From Myxococcales bacterium (GTDB taxonomy: Bacteria; Lernaellota; Lernaellaia; Lernaellales; Lernaellaceae): a stretch of 64,000 nt of DNA. The translations under genes and the position numbers were made by a program. The notes beneath the pieces are model-generated. The model was given only the letters and a program-made list of their open reading frames with translations. It had not been told where the DNA came from and ran no database searches. Where the stretch lies: NCBI GenBank assembly GCA_012517325.1, contig JAAYVF010000046.1, positions 1 through 64,000 on the forward strand. Direction: 5' to 3'. This document shows positions 8,034-16,808 of the stretch, piece by piece; position 1 is the stretch's first letter; every line of letters starts with the position of its first letter.

Positions 8034-9470
8034 TTACAGATACGCGTGGAACAGCTCGTAATTCGGTCCGGCTTCGTTCAACGTCAAAGCCGTTCCGGCC
8101 AGCGAAAGCGGGATCTCGGCATCCGCCGGCGCCTCGATTCCCGGCACGTCCAATTCGACCCGGGGCAGGTAGAACGCGTGGATCCGGCCGCCCTCCGTGC
8201 CGATTTGCAAAAGAATGCCGACCGATTCCTGCCGGGCCGCGGCGGCCCACGGCGCTTCGCCGGTTTTCAAAAAGCCGTCCAATTCCACTTTCACTTCGCG
8301 ATCGGTCGGATACAGGTAGCCGGTGGCGACGGCCGAACCGAAACTTTCGTTGCGCAGTTTGACGTTTTCGGTCAACGCGATCTTGGCGCGGGTCACCTCA
8401 AACACGCGGTCGTTCAACCGGACCTGGCCGAAAATCCCGGCGATCGCCGCGCAGCACGTCGTCAGGTCGGGGTAATAAGGGGTCAATGCGGTGCCGGCTG
8501 GATAATCCTTCGCCGTCGTTGACGCGACGCCGCGGATGACCGACAGGCCGGGGTCTTCCTCGCCTTCGCCCGGAGTGGTCCCGACGACCGTGACGATTTC
8601 CGGCGACAGACTCTGCGGGGCGACCTGATAAAACGCCGCGCCGTTTTTCAAGATCGCGGCGTGCAATTCCTCCACGGGAAAAATAGTCGCGTCGGCACCG
8701 ACATCCCGGGACAACGCCAGCGGACCGAACCGCGCCAGATCCTGGCCCAGGCCGGCCACTTCGATCAACGCCTCCTCGCCCGCCGACGCCGTAAAGGTCC
8801 AACTGTTCGGAATCGCGCCCGACACGCATTCGCCGTGGCGATCCAGCGCCCGATGCAGCGTGACGCTGCCCTGCGGGTTCGTCAGCAAAAAGTAGCACTG
8901 CGACGGTTCCAGCCGGGTTCCCGCCGCGGGCGCGGCCGGCAACGCCGGCTCCCAGGAAAGGCGAACACGATGATCCGTGGCGAACGATTGCACCTCGGAG
9001 ATCACCACCGCCTGGCGTCCGTCGGCCGTTTCGATGCCAATCAGGCTTCCCGGGGAAAACGAACCGTAACTGCCACTCGCCAACGCCACGTCGCAACCGG
9101 ACGTCGTGGGCGCCGTCGCGTTTTGTTCGCCACCGGCTAAGACCGTGGCCGCCGGCGTGGTCCGGATTTCGAAAGTCGCGCCGTACAGCGGATCCAGTTC
9201 CGAGGAAGCCGACGACCGGCTGCCGGCAGCCGCTGAGACCGGCGCATCCGCCAAGGTAATCGACCATTTGACTTCCCGTTTGCCGCGCAGACGCTCGCCA
9301 ACGCTGCGATGATTCTTCCGGTCGCGGCGAACCCGTCGTTCTTCGCTCAGATTGATCACGGCTTCGCGGGCCTGAAACGCGCCGGCCGTCGGCGGGCACG
9401 CCGCGCCGTAGCCGCCCGTTTCCGCGACGGCGAACATTCTTTGCCGATAGCCAAGGCTGTAATCGGACAT
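8034..9470 (-). CDS. phage major tail tube protein (long form)
   Basis: A 478-residue protein starting MSDYSLGYRQ. The C-terminal third has the pattern of phage tail tube proteins: a V-E-LDGFLKTGE segment, I-LLQIGT-x-GG-x-IHAFYLP, then VELDVPGIE and a final IPLSLAGTALTLNE strand. Tube proteins are usually 130-250 residues, so the ~250-residue N-terminal part is extra and may form outward-facing decoration. It is read between the connector gene and the giant tail-tip gene. The ATG was chosen over a much longer upstream frame that overlaps the connector gene. Confidence 0.6.
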   Translation of the reverse strand: MSDYSLGYRQRMFAVAETGGYGAACPPTAGAFQAREAVINLSEERRVRRDRKNHRSVGERLRGKREVKWSITLADAPVSAAAGSRSSASSELDPLYGATFEIRTTPAATVLAGGEQNATAPTTSGCDVALASGSYGSFSPGSLIGIETADGRQAVVISEVQSFATDHRVRLSWEPALPAAPAAGTRLEPSQCYFLLTNPQGSVTLHRALDRHGECVSGAIPNSWTFTASAGEEALIEVAGLGQDLARFGPLALSRDVGADATIFPVEELHAAILKNGAAFYQVAPQSLSPEIVTVVGTTPGEGEEDPGLSVIRGVASTTAKDYPAGTALTPYYPDLTTCCAAIAGIFGQVRLNDRVFEVTRAKIALTENVKLRNESFGSAVATGYLYPTDREVKVELDGFLKTGEAPWAAAARQESVGILLQIGTEGGRIHAFYLPRVELDVPGIEAPADAEIPLSLAGTALTLNEAGPNYELFHAYL

Positions 9471-9510
9471 TTCGCTTTCTCCTCTGAAATGGTCGGTCTG
9501 ATTGGTTCGT

Positions 9511-10197
9511 TCAACCGCGCTCGATCCGCAGCCCGCGCTCAAGGTAGGGCGCAACCAGCCAATAAGCGTCGACGCTCCACAGCATCCGCCCGGCCCGATC
9601 GCGGGCCGCAATCCCCTCGCCGAAACTCTCGACCCCGCGATGGACGGCGTCGGCCAGGTCGCGGTGCCGGCGAACCGCGCCGCGATCCACGGCCTGAAAC
9701 GCCAGAGCGCGGCGAACCGCGATCGGCAGCGGCGCCAACAACAACAGACTTTTTCCCGCCAGCGGGGTCCGAAATCCCTTGCCCAACCGCAACCGGCTCG
9801 CCGACCGGTCAAAGGCGAGAATCGCGGCGGCCCCGCGATACTCTTCGTCGTCGGTCGGACCGATCAAGTGCGCCGCCCCGCCAGCCATGTCGGTTGTCAG
9901 CAAGGAAGCCGCCGCGGCCAGGGGCAGGACGTTTTCGGTGCTGCCGCGTTCGGCGGTGACGGAAAATATGCCGCCCAGTTGATCGGTGGGCAGGGCCCAG
10001 GGCTGATCCTCGAAAATCGCCTTGCCCCGCCACGTCAGGGTTTGAACGTCCGGCGTGACGTCCAGAATCGCTTGTTCCTGTTCGGCCCCGGACAACTCGG
10101 CCCAGAGCGCCGCGCGTTGCGTGCCGGCCAACAGCCGCGTCGCTTCCGCCGCGTCGATCCAGGCGTTTTGCTCCTTGGCGCCCAAGATGCAGTTCAT
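9511..10197 (-). CDS. head-tail connector/adaptor protein
   Basis: A 228-residue protein. The first ~70 residues have the helical adaptor pattern of phage head completion proteins: NAWIDAAEATRLLAGTQRAALW, a QEQAILDVTPDVQTLTW stretch in which each protomer's helix packs, then a Trp-Ala-x-PTD turn. It directly follows the portal gene, the normal place for an adaptor. The C-terminal ~100 residues are extra. Start is ATG with AAGGAAGG upstream. The call rests on pattern plus position. Confidence 0.55.
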   Translation of the reverse strand: MNCILGAKEQNAWIDAAEATRLLAGTQRAALWAELSGAEQEQAILDVTPDVQTLTWRGKAIFEDQPWALPTDQLGGIFSVTAERGSTENVLPLAAAASLLTTDMAGGAAHLIGPTDDEEYRGAAAILAFDRSASRLRLGKGFRTPLAGKSLLLLAPLPIAVRRALAFQAVDRGAVRRHRDLADAVHRGVESFGEGIAARDRAGRMLWSVDAYWLVAPYLERGLRIERG

Positions 10198-10242
10198 TTC
10201 GCCTTCCTTTCGTGTGACGCGAATCCCACGTTTCGCGTCGCG

Positions 10243-11565
10243 TTACGAGGCCGCCCCGACAGTCCGCGCGATCCGCTCCTCGATCGTTTGCACCAGGTTT
10301 TTACCGGCGCCCGCTTCCACCAACTGACGCAGGCGCGACACGTCGGCGTCCAGATCCACCACTCCGAAATCGAGCGGCGGTTCGAGGCGACATTCCGCCG
10401 CGAGCGACTCATCGCCCAACCACCGTGCCGCCAGGCGGCAGGTCTTGAGCATGGCGCTCGCGGCGTTGCGCGCGACGTCCGACAGGGCCTGATTGGTGTC
10501 GAGAAAATCGAACGCCTTGCTGATGCCCGACTGCAGGCGGCCTTCGCGGACCGAGCCGCGCGACAGGTTCGCCAGCCGGTAGATTTCGTCGATCGCCCGG
10601 TCGATCTGCTCCATCAGCAACTGGGCCTGCGTGGCGTCCGGGCTGATGTACCGCGGCGCCGCGCGGCCTTCCGGATACAAAAAGATGCTGGCCGTGCCGA
10701 GGTGCGCGATATCGCCGTTCTCGGCGTATTCCTCCGCGCTGCCCTCCGCGACCAATTGCGAAAACGTCTGGCGGTAGAAAATTTCGGAAAGCAGGGAAGA
10801 CAGGTTTAGGATGTACGCTTGAATGGGTTCGAGATCCTGCCCCAGCCCCTCGCCGGTGAGCGGTTCGCCCGCATCGCGGAATTTCAGCGGCAGAATCGGC
10901 ACGAGGCCGGCCCGATTGGGCGTTTCGCCGCACGCCTGTCCCTTGCCGTCGAACAACAGGCAGGATGCCGGCGTCCAGAGGCGATACAGCACACCGCCAC
11001 GGTCGGCGATCTCTGCTCCCTCGAACCGGCGGCGGCTGACCCGTTCGCGCACCAGCGCCATGGTCAGATAGCCGTCGGCATCGGTTTCCCAGTCGCGCAA
11101 ATCGAGCGGATCGATGTAGTACAGGTACGGCCGCATTCCCATCGCCTGCCGCTCGGCCCAGTTGCGCGGCTCGTCATCGCCGGTGACCGCCGGTTCGTCC
11201 ACGCCGATCAGCACGAAACCGAGCGCGGCGCTGAGCGGCGTCATGGCGCGGAAGAAGTCGAGCAATCCCGTGCCGCGATGGTCGGCATCGGTCTGCAAAA
11301 ACTCGAGTCGGGCCGGCAGGCGCAGGGTCCAACGGGAGCGGAACAGATAATTGGCATAGGTATCGCAGATCGGCCGCAGATAATTGAGCAACGTGGCGCG
11401 CGCCAGGCGCCTGGTGAAATCGCGGTTGTTTTCCAGGCGGTGCGATTCCAGAGTCTGCCGCACGTAATCCTCGCCGCCGAAATACGCCGCCCGCCACCGC
11501 TGCCACCGCGCCGCCATGACCCGATAGGTCGGATGGACCGATTCGATCAGCTTTTGACCGGACAT
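10243..11565 (-). CDS. phage portal protein
   Basis: A 440-residue protein starting MSGQKLIESVHPTY, with GGAGG upstream. The N-terminal helical region (MAARWQRWRAAYFGG...NYLRPICDTYANYLF), the long central clip and wing region, and the C-terminal half with a DIAHLGTASIFLYPEG strand and long helices (MEQIDRAIDEIYRLANLSRGSVREGRLQSG) match SPP1-type or DUF4055-type portals. These form the dodecameric DNA gate of the capsid. Its place after the tape-measure and tail-terminator genes, not next to the terminase, is unusual. Confidence 0.8.
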   Translation of the reverse strand: MSGQKLIESVHPTYRVMAARWQRWRAAYFGGEDYVRQTLESHRLENNRDFTRRLARATLLNYLRPICDTYANYLFRSRWTLRLPARLEFLQTDADHRGTGLLDFFRAMTPLSAALGFVLIGVDEPAVTGDDEPRNWAERQAMGMRPYLYYIDPLDLRDWETDADGYLTMALVRERVSRRRFEGAEIADRGGVLYRLWTPASCLLFDGKGQACGETPNRAGLVPILPLKFRDAGEPLTGEGLGQDLEPIQAYILNLSSLLSEIFYRQTFSQLVAEGSAEEYAENGDIAHLGTASIFLYPEGRAAPRYISPDATQAQLLMEQIDRAIDEIYRLANLSRGSVREGRLQSGISKAFDFLDTNQALSDVARNAASAMLKTCRLAARWLGDESLAAECRLEPPLDFGVVDLDADVSRLRQLVEAGAGKNLVQTIEERIARTVGAAS

Positions 11566-11641
11566 GAAGGGCCTCCTTCGCCCGACCGCCAGAATGGCGG
11601 CCGCGCGAAACTGTTTTCGCTTCAATGGATGGGAAGTCGTC

Positions 11642-11799
11642 TAGCAGGGTGTTGAAAAACACCCTGCGCGCCTCATGGAGGAGGCGCCGTTTTAAAGCTG
11701 GGTTGCCGCAACCCCGCGAAAAACGAAGGAAAGCGGAAACCGCGCTTTTCGCTTTCCGCTGTTGAAAAAGTCCAGGAAGGCTTTTTCAACATCCTCCTA
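11642..11799. mobile_element. 158-bp MITE-like element with TA-flanked inverted ends
   Basis: The ends are TAGCAGGGTGTTGAAAAA (11642-11659) and, read on the other strand, TAGGAGGATGTTGAAAAA (11782-11799), matching at 16 of 18 positions. Each end also folds into its own hairpin: 10-bp arms at 11644-11653/11658-11667 and 11761-11770/11781-11790. No coding sequence lies inside. Both ends begin with TA, as expected for TA-target elements of the IS630/Tc1 type. The right-hand TA is part of the TAG stop of the upstream gene (11797-11799). No parent transposase is in the window. Confidence 0.6.
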
Positions 11800-12282
11800 C
11801 GAGTCGCCGTGATCGTAACGAACGCGCGCCGTGACCAGCCCCAGCGCCACGCCATACGGCTTGCGCCAGTTGGTTTCCAACCGTTGCCAATCCGGCCCGC
11901 GCCATTCCACCAGGTCGGCCCGGACGGTCTGCGCCAGCGCGGCGCGGGCGGCGGAAAAACCGGCGGCGAGCGCCCGCTCGACATCCGTCGCCAGATTCTC
12001 CGTCTGTTCCAGGGCCGAGGCGCGCCACGAATCGCGGGCATAGGCGATCAGGCGGTAAACGAACTCGCGTTCCTCGCGTCCCATCGCCGACTTTTCAGGC
12101 AAGGCGCGGCTCTCGCGCAATTCAAAGCACACGGCCGGAAAACTTTTCGCGGTCTCCGGCCAAACGAGGTGTGGATAAACGACCTGGACCGCCGACCGAT
12201 AAACCGGCGGCTGAATCCCGGCCAGCACGGCTTGGAATTGTTCGCGCAGGGCATGAACCAGGCTTGGCCTTTCCTCCGACAT
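11797..12282 (-). CDS. tail terminator/tail completion-like protein
   Basis: A 161-residue protein (MSEERPSLVHALREQF...). The pattern of a helical start, a VVYPHLVWPETAKSFPAVCFEL strand, a long helix (EQTENLATDVERALAAGF) and a closing strand pair (VALGLVTARVRYDH) fits phage tail terminator or minor tail proteins of the gpU/gp17 group, which cap the tail tube and bind the neck. It lies between the tape-measure and portal genes. Its TAG stop coincides with the end of the MITE-like element. Removing that element (keeping one TA) would recreate the same stop. Confidence 0.5.
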   Translation of the reverse strand: MSEERPSLVHALREQFQAVLAGIQPPVYRSAVQVVYPHLVWPETAKSFPAVCFELRESRALPEKSAMGREEREFVYRLIAYARDSWRASALEQTENLATDVERALAAGFSAARAALAQTVRADLVEWRGPDWQRLETNWRKPYGVALGLVTARVRYDHGDS

Positions 12283-12324
12283 CTTTCACCCCTTCCGATT
12301 CGCCGTCTCTCGACGGCCCGCGGC

Positions 12325-13206
12325 TTAAAAAATCCGCCGATTGCGCGCTTCCTCGCGCCGCAGGATTTCGATCAGCGGCTCGGCGATGGATTCGGCCAGC
12401 GCTCGCGGGTTGCGTTCGGCCGCGCCTTCCACGTTGATTTGAATCTGGAAGGTGTTGCCCGGCGCCGGCAGTTCGCCCGTTCGATTCAGTTCGTAAAGCG
12501 ATGTCGCGCCCAGACGACGCACGACTTCCCGCCGCAGCACGAATTCACCGGTCTGCAAAATCGCCGGGATTTCGTCCGATTTCAGTTCCCCGGCATGATG
12601 GCGCTCCCCCGCGACCGTTCCGCCGCCGTGGAAAATGAACGGCATCCCCTTCAGCAGGCTGCCGGCGCCCGCTCCCGCCCCCGAGGTCATCGCCATGATC
12701 GCGGCGTTGATGCCCTGGATGATCAGCATCTGGGCGGTGACCGAAATGACCTGCTTCAAGACGTTCTTCCAGGCGCGCTCCCAGTCGTAGGTGCCGTCGA
12801 CCAACTGGCCGGCGATCCCGTCGCCGATCGTCGAAATGGCGCCGCCGACGCCGGCCTGGATGACGTTGCGCAGCGCCAGCCACTGGCCGGTCAACTGTTC
12901 GGTCAACTCGCTCGCCCGCCGATAGTTGCGTTCCACTTCCTGCCAGTCGGTGTCGCCGACCGGCATCACGCCGGACACCGCGCCGGGCCAATTGGGCGCT
13001 GTCGCCTGGGCTTGTCCGCCCGCCGGAGCGCTCCCGCCCGAACCCGCCGGAAACAGGCTTTTAACTTCCAGAACCTGGGCGCGAATCGTTCCCAATTCCA
13101 GGTTCCGCAGCCGTTCGCCCAGCACCTGCGCCGCGCGTTGGCCCCAGGCCTTCGGATCGGCGCTCGCATCGGCCGGGAACATCCCGGCCGGAGTCGCATC
13201 GTTCAT
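12325..13206 (-). CDS. short phage tape-measure protein
   Basis: A 293-residue protein. The C-terminal ~130 residues have the hallmark of lambda-type tape-measure proteins: FHGGGTVAGE, then DEIPAILQTGEFVLRREVVRRLGA-x-SLYELN. The middle is helical with small residues (QAGVGGAISTIGDGIAGQLVDGTYDWERAWKNVLKQVISV...) and may insert in membranes. Tape-measure length sets tail length; siphophage versions are mostly 600-2000 residues, while gene transfer agents use much shorter ones. A short tail is therefore predicted. The start overlaps the upstream stop as ATGA (13203-13206). Confidence 0.7.
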   Translation of the reverse strand: MNDATPAGMFPADASADPKAWGQRAAQVLGERLRNLELGTIRAQVLEVKSLFPAGSGGSAPAGGQAQATAPNWPGAVSGVMPVGDTDWQEVERNYRRASELTEQLTGQWLALRNVIQAGVGGAISTIGDGIAGQLVDGTYDWERAWKNVLKQVISVTAQMLIIQGINAAIMAMTSGAGAGAGSLLKGMPFIFHGGGTVAGERHHAGELKSDEIPAILQTGEFVLRREVVRRLGATSLYELNRTGELPAPGNTFQIQINVEGAAERNPRALAESIAEPLIEILRREEARNRRIF

Positions 13207-15101
13207 GCTCGGTTCTCCGCTCTGGCGCATTCGCCGTTCCACCGGTCACGTATCCGCTTGACCCAATCGCCGACGTTTCCCCGGCGGGTCGCTTGCCCCG
13301 GATGAGTCCGATACCACAACACAACCTCGCGCAGATTGCGCATCGTCGCGCCGGCTCGCCACAGGCGCAGCCAGAGGTCCAAATCCTCCGCGACCGGCAG
13401 GCTGGTATCGTAACCGCCGACCTCGCGCCATTTTTCTTTGCGAATCAAAACCGTCGGATGATTGAGGAACCAATTGCCGCGCCGCACCGTTTCGTCGTCG
13501 ATCACCGGCGGATGCGCCGTCGCATCGCCGAACGAACGCCCGTCCCAATGCACCAGTTGCCCGCCCAGCACATCCACTTCGGGATGGTCGGCGAGATACA
13601 CCCACTGCCGCTCCAAGCGGTCGGCCGTCATCACGTCGTCGCCGTCCATGCGGGCGATCCATGCCGCGCGTCCGATTTCGATGCCGGCGTTGAGCGCCGC
13701 CGAGATGCCACGCGGCATCGGAAAGCGAATCAACCGCGCACGGGGATCGCCGGCGATTTCCGCCAGCACGCTCAACGTGGCCTCGTTCCGACTGCCGTCG
13801 TCCACGAGAATCAGCTCCCAACGAACCATCGTCTGCCGGCGCACCGACTCCCACATCTGCCGCAGGTAGTCCGCCGGGGTATCGCGCACCGGGCAGACAA
13901 TGGAAATCCAAGGCGGCAAAGCGGCCGCGAACGCCGCGTGTTGCGCCTCGGCATGCCACGCGCCGTCATGCCGTCGCACCGCCATTTCCCGCGCCCGTCG
14001 CCCCCAAAACTCCCGTGCCGCCGCCGAATCCAACGAACGCAAGGCGTCGAGCAATTGCCAGTCGGTCCGCCCGAGAATCGCCGCGCCGTCGCTCGTGAAC
14101 GGGATCCCGCCGACCGCCCGCGCCACGACCGGCAAACCCGACGCCATGGCTTCCACCAGCGCGTAACTGCCCGTTTCCTCCTCACTGGGCACCAGAACGG
14201 CGTCCAATCGCCGATATTCGCCGGGCATGTCCGCCGGCGATACATCGCCTTGAAATTCGACGAACGGCAGCGACCCGATCTCCCGGCGCACCCTTTCAAC
14301 CCATGGGTTCCAGCGCCCCTTTCCGATAAACCGCAACCGCCAGGCGCCAGGCGCCCAACCTTTCAACGCCGTCAGAAAACCAAGCGGTAATTTTTCCATG
14401 CTGAGCCGGCCGATCACCCCGGCGACCAGCGGCGGCTCTTGCCGGACGACGCCCGGCCGGAACCGTTGCAGATCGACTCCAAGCGGCAGGATGCGTAGCG
14501 CCGGCCAGCTATCGTGGGTCGCCCGCGAAGGCGAATTGGCGAACACCGCCACCGGCTCGCCCCACGCCGGCCGCAGTGACCGCAAAACGTATTCGCCGTG
14601 GATCACCCAAAAAAGCACGCCGCTCACGGGAACGTACCGGCCGTACTCGAATTGCGGGCCGTGATGAACGACCACCTCCGGCGCCAATCGCCGCAGCAAA
14701 TCCGCCGCCTGGCCGGCCGAAGCATCCGCGAACACCTCTGCGCCGGGGAACGCAAACACGCGCTCGCCGCCCGGTGCGATCACCACCGTCCGCCAATGGT
14801 GGCCGCAATGCCCGCACCATTCGTGAATCATTCGTTGCGCCCCGCCGACCGACAGCGGCCAGGGCATGACATGAGCAAGCAGCGGCTTGATTTCGCGCAA
14901 TGCGTCCGTCACCGCCGTCAAAACAGGCGCCGGGGGAGCGGGAAGAATCCGATTTCTTCCCGCGGGCCGGAAAAGCCGGTTCGCGGCGTCGCGGCTTTCT
15001 TGCCAGCCTTTGCGTAACAGCGCCGGCCGCCGCTCGCGCCACCAGCCCGCCGGCACTTGCGTCCGGCGGCCGCGCGCGTTGACAACCCAAACCGTATCCA
15101 T
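13203..15101 (-). CDS. bifunctional GT4-GT2 glycosyltransferase inside the virion gene operon
   Basis: A 632-residue protein with three parts. Residues 1-35 (WVVNARGRRTQVPAGWW...LLRKGW) resemble short phage proteins of the form 'R-x-RG-x-x-VP...LL-x-KGW'. Residues ~70-390 form a GT4 (GT-B) enzyme with GVIGRLSMEKLP and an E-x7-E type motif (EEETGSYALVEAMASGLPVVA, near 305-325). Residues ~397-600 form a GT2 (GT-A) enzyme with SIVCPVRD, ELILVDDGS and the metal-binding ARMDGDD. It lies between major capsid and tape measure, so glycosylation of virion proteins is the likely role (inference). ATG with GGGGGAGG upstream. Confidence 0.85.
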   Translation of the reverse strand: MDTVWVVNARGRRTQVPAGWWRERRPALLRKGWQESRDAANRLFRPAGRNRILPAPPAPVLTAVTDALREIKPLLAHVMPWPLSVGGAQRMIHEWCGHCGHHWRTVVIAPGGERVFAFPGAEVFADASAGQAADLLRRLAPEVVVHHGPQFEYGRYVPVSGVLFWVIHGEYVLRSLRPAWGEPVAVFANSPSRATHDSWPALRILPLGVDLQRFRPGVVRQEPPLVAGVIGRLSMEKLPLGFLTALKGWAPGAWRLRFIGKGRWNPWVERVRREIGSLPFVEFQGDVSPADMPGEYRRLDAVLVPSEEETGSYALVEAMASGLPVVARAVGGIPFTSDGAAILGRTDWQLLDALRSLDSAAAREFWGRRAREMAVRRHDGAWHAEAQHAAFAAALPPWISIVCPVRDTPADYLRQMWESVRRQTMVRWELILVDDGSRNEATLSVLAEIAGDPRARLIRFPMPRGISAALNAGIEIGRAAWIARMDGDDVMTADRLERQWVYLADHPEVDVLGGQLVHWDGRSFGDATAHPPVIDDETVRRGNWFLNHPTVLIRKEKWREVGGYDTSLPVAEDLDLWLRLWRAGATMRNLREVVLWYRTHPGQATRRGNVGDWVKRIRDRWNGECARAENRA

Positions 15102-15166
15102 GCCCTCCCCCGACGAAATATTTTCCGGCGACAGCGGTCAGGCCGTTGCCGCCGCCGACCCGTCCG

Positions 15167-16021
15167 CTATTCGCTGATCGAAAATTCGACGGCGAAGGAC
15201 GGCCGTTGCGCGGCCACGCCGTACGCCATGTCCGCCGTGGCCAGCGTGCCGAGCTTGTCCTGCAAGTAGGCGAACTGGACGCGCGGCCCCAGGGCCACCG
15301 CGTAGGTGAACGCGTTTTTCTGGAAGTACAGGTTGTGGTACGTGGTCACGCCGCTGTCGACCGTGGCCGGCACGTTGGTCGTCACGAAGATCTTCGCCCC
15401 GAGCAGCATGTTGAGCTGGCCCGAAACGATGCCGTCGGCCATCGGGTTGTAATCACGGCTGATCACCGGATCCAACGCCAGCAGCCGTTCCAGGGTCGCC
15501 GGGTGAATCACGAAGAAGCGCTCTTCCTCCGGCGCGTCGGCCTCGTTGAGCTGCCGCAGCATCCGCAACAGGTCGGCTTTCAGGTCGTCGCCGGTGTGGC
15601 CGCCCGCCTGCACCGCCCCCTGGGCTTCGCTGTAAAGGGTCAGCAGATCGGCGTCGAATTTCTTGGCGATCGCCGCCGCGCCCTCGACGCGGATGAACTC
15701 GTCGATCAGGTTGTATTTGGTCACCGCGGCGGCCGCGTCCTCGACCAGAATCGAGGCTTCGACGTGTTGGTCGATTTCCAGCGACACCGCATCACCGGCC
15801 GGCTGCTGCAGCGTGACATTTTGTTTCGGCTGCTTGGGATTGGCCGCCATGGCGCCGAGGCGCGGGATCTTCAACCGGTCGCCGCCTTGCAACTGGGCGC
15901 TGCGATCGACGGTGAGATCCGCCATCACCAGCTTGCATTTCACCGCGTCCAGCAGCGTCGGCGACCACAACTCGGGAATGTACAGTTCCGCTTCCGCGAT
16001 CGTGAACGGTTCGTTTGCCAT
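15167..16021 (-). CDS. phage major capsid protein
   Basis: A 284-residue protein with the layout of HK97-fold coat proteins: N-arm (ELYIPELWSPTLLDAVKCKLV), E-loop region with GGDRLKIPRLG, spine helix (YNLIDEFIRVEGAAAIAKKFDADLLTLY), and P- and A-domain strands (FFVIHPATLERLLAL, NMLLGAKIFVTTNVP, NAFTYAVALGPRVQFAYLQDKLGT). No propeptide is obvious. It follows the scaffold gene by 3 bp and is preceded by AAGGAG. It should be the shell subunit and the most abundant virion protein. Confidence 0.8.
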   Translation of the reverse strand: MANEPFTIAEAELYIPELWSPTLLDAVKCKLVMADLTVDRSAQLQGGDRLKIPRLGAMAANPKQPKQNVTLQQPAGDAVSLEIDQHVEASILVEDAAAAVTKYNLIDEFIRVEGAAAIAKKFDADLLTLYSEAQGAVQAGGHTGDDLKADLLRMLRQLNEADAPEEERFFVIHPATLERLLALDPVISRDYNPMADGIVSGQLNMLLGAKIFVTTNVPATVDSGVTTYHNLYFQKNAFTYAVALGPRVQFAYLQDKLGTLATADMAYGVAAQRPSFAVEFSISE

Positions 16022-16024
16022 TCG

Positions 16025-16747
16025 TCATTGCTCCTTTTGTTTCGCCAGCGGCGAATTGCGTCCGGCGCCCAGGTGCTCGAGCAAAGCCTGATGGGCTTGC
16101 CGGGCAAAACCGGGATCGGCCATGCGCTCGGCCAGTTTTCCCTGCCGTTTGGCCAAGGCCACCTGGGCGTAACTGACCGGGGGATTCGCCGTCTGGTCGC
16201 CGGAGAGCGGCGAACCGCCGCTGCCCGTGCCGCCGCCGGCCGGCGCGGAAAGAATGTCCGGCCGTTCGGCCAGCAGCGCGGTCACCGCATCCGCCAGCGG
16301 TTGTCCGTCGAATTGAAAACTGATTTCGTCGTTCTCGCCGGCAACCGGCTGGGCGCGCGACAACAGGTAATCGACCAGCAGATCGCGCGCGCCGCGCACC
16401 ACGTTCGCCGCGTCCAATCGCTCGGCGATCTGCCGCGTGGCCAACGTTTTGGCGTACCGGTTTTTCCAGCTGCCGACGTCCGCCGCCAAGCGGGCGTTTT
16501 CCTGGCGCAGTCCGTCCAATTCGGACCGGTTCACATCGGCGGCCTGCTGCCGCTCCCGCGCCGCCGCCAGTTCCTGTTCGAGCGCCGTCATTCGCGATTC
16601 CGCCTCGCCGCGGGTCTTGCGGTCGCGCGCCAGGCGCCGAATGACGATGTTCTCGATCTGTTCCTGCAATTCCGGGTACTGTTCCAGCAGTTCCGGCAAT
16701 CGCACCGGCCCGGGGCCGTAGTCCACCGTTTTCGGGTCGTCACCCAT
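16025..16747 (-). CDS. phage scaffold protein
   Basis: A 240-residue protein, highly charged, with a long coiled coil (about residues 20-110: LEQYPELQEQIENIVIRRLA... and a Glu/Arg/Gln-rich heptad region). It ends in a Gly/Ser/Ala-rich linker and a short basic helical tail (QGKLAERMADPGFARQAHQALLEHL). This composition and a position directly upstream of the major capsid gene are typical of head scaffolds, which template shell assembly and are then removed. No head protease gene is visible nearby. GGAGG lies before the ATG. Confidence 0.75.
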   Translation of the reverse strand: MGDDPKTVDYGPGPVRLPELLEQYPELQEQIENIVIRRLARDRKTRGEAESRMTALEQELAAARERQQAADVNRSELDGLRQENARLAADVGSWKNRYAKTLATRQIAERLDAANVVRGARDLLVDYLLSRAQPVAGENDEISFQFDGQPLADAVTALLAERPDILSAPAGGGTGSGGSPLSGDQTANPPVSYAQVALAKRQGKLAERMADPGFARQAHQALLEHLGAGRNSPLAKQKEQ

Positions 16748-16808
16748 CGAACACCTCCAAAAAATGTTGATTGTTTCCGTCGTCGCTCCGTGGCCCGGCC
16801 CCTGCCGC

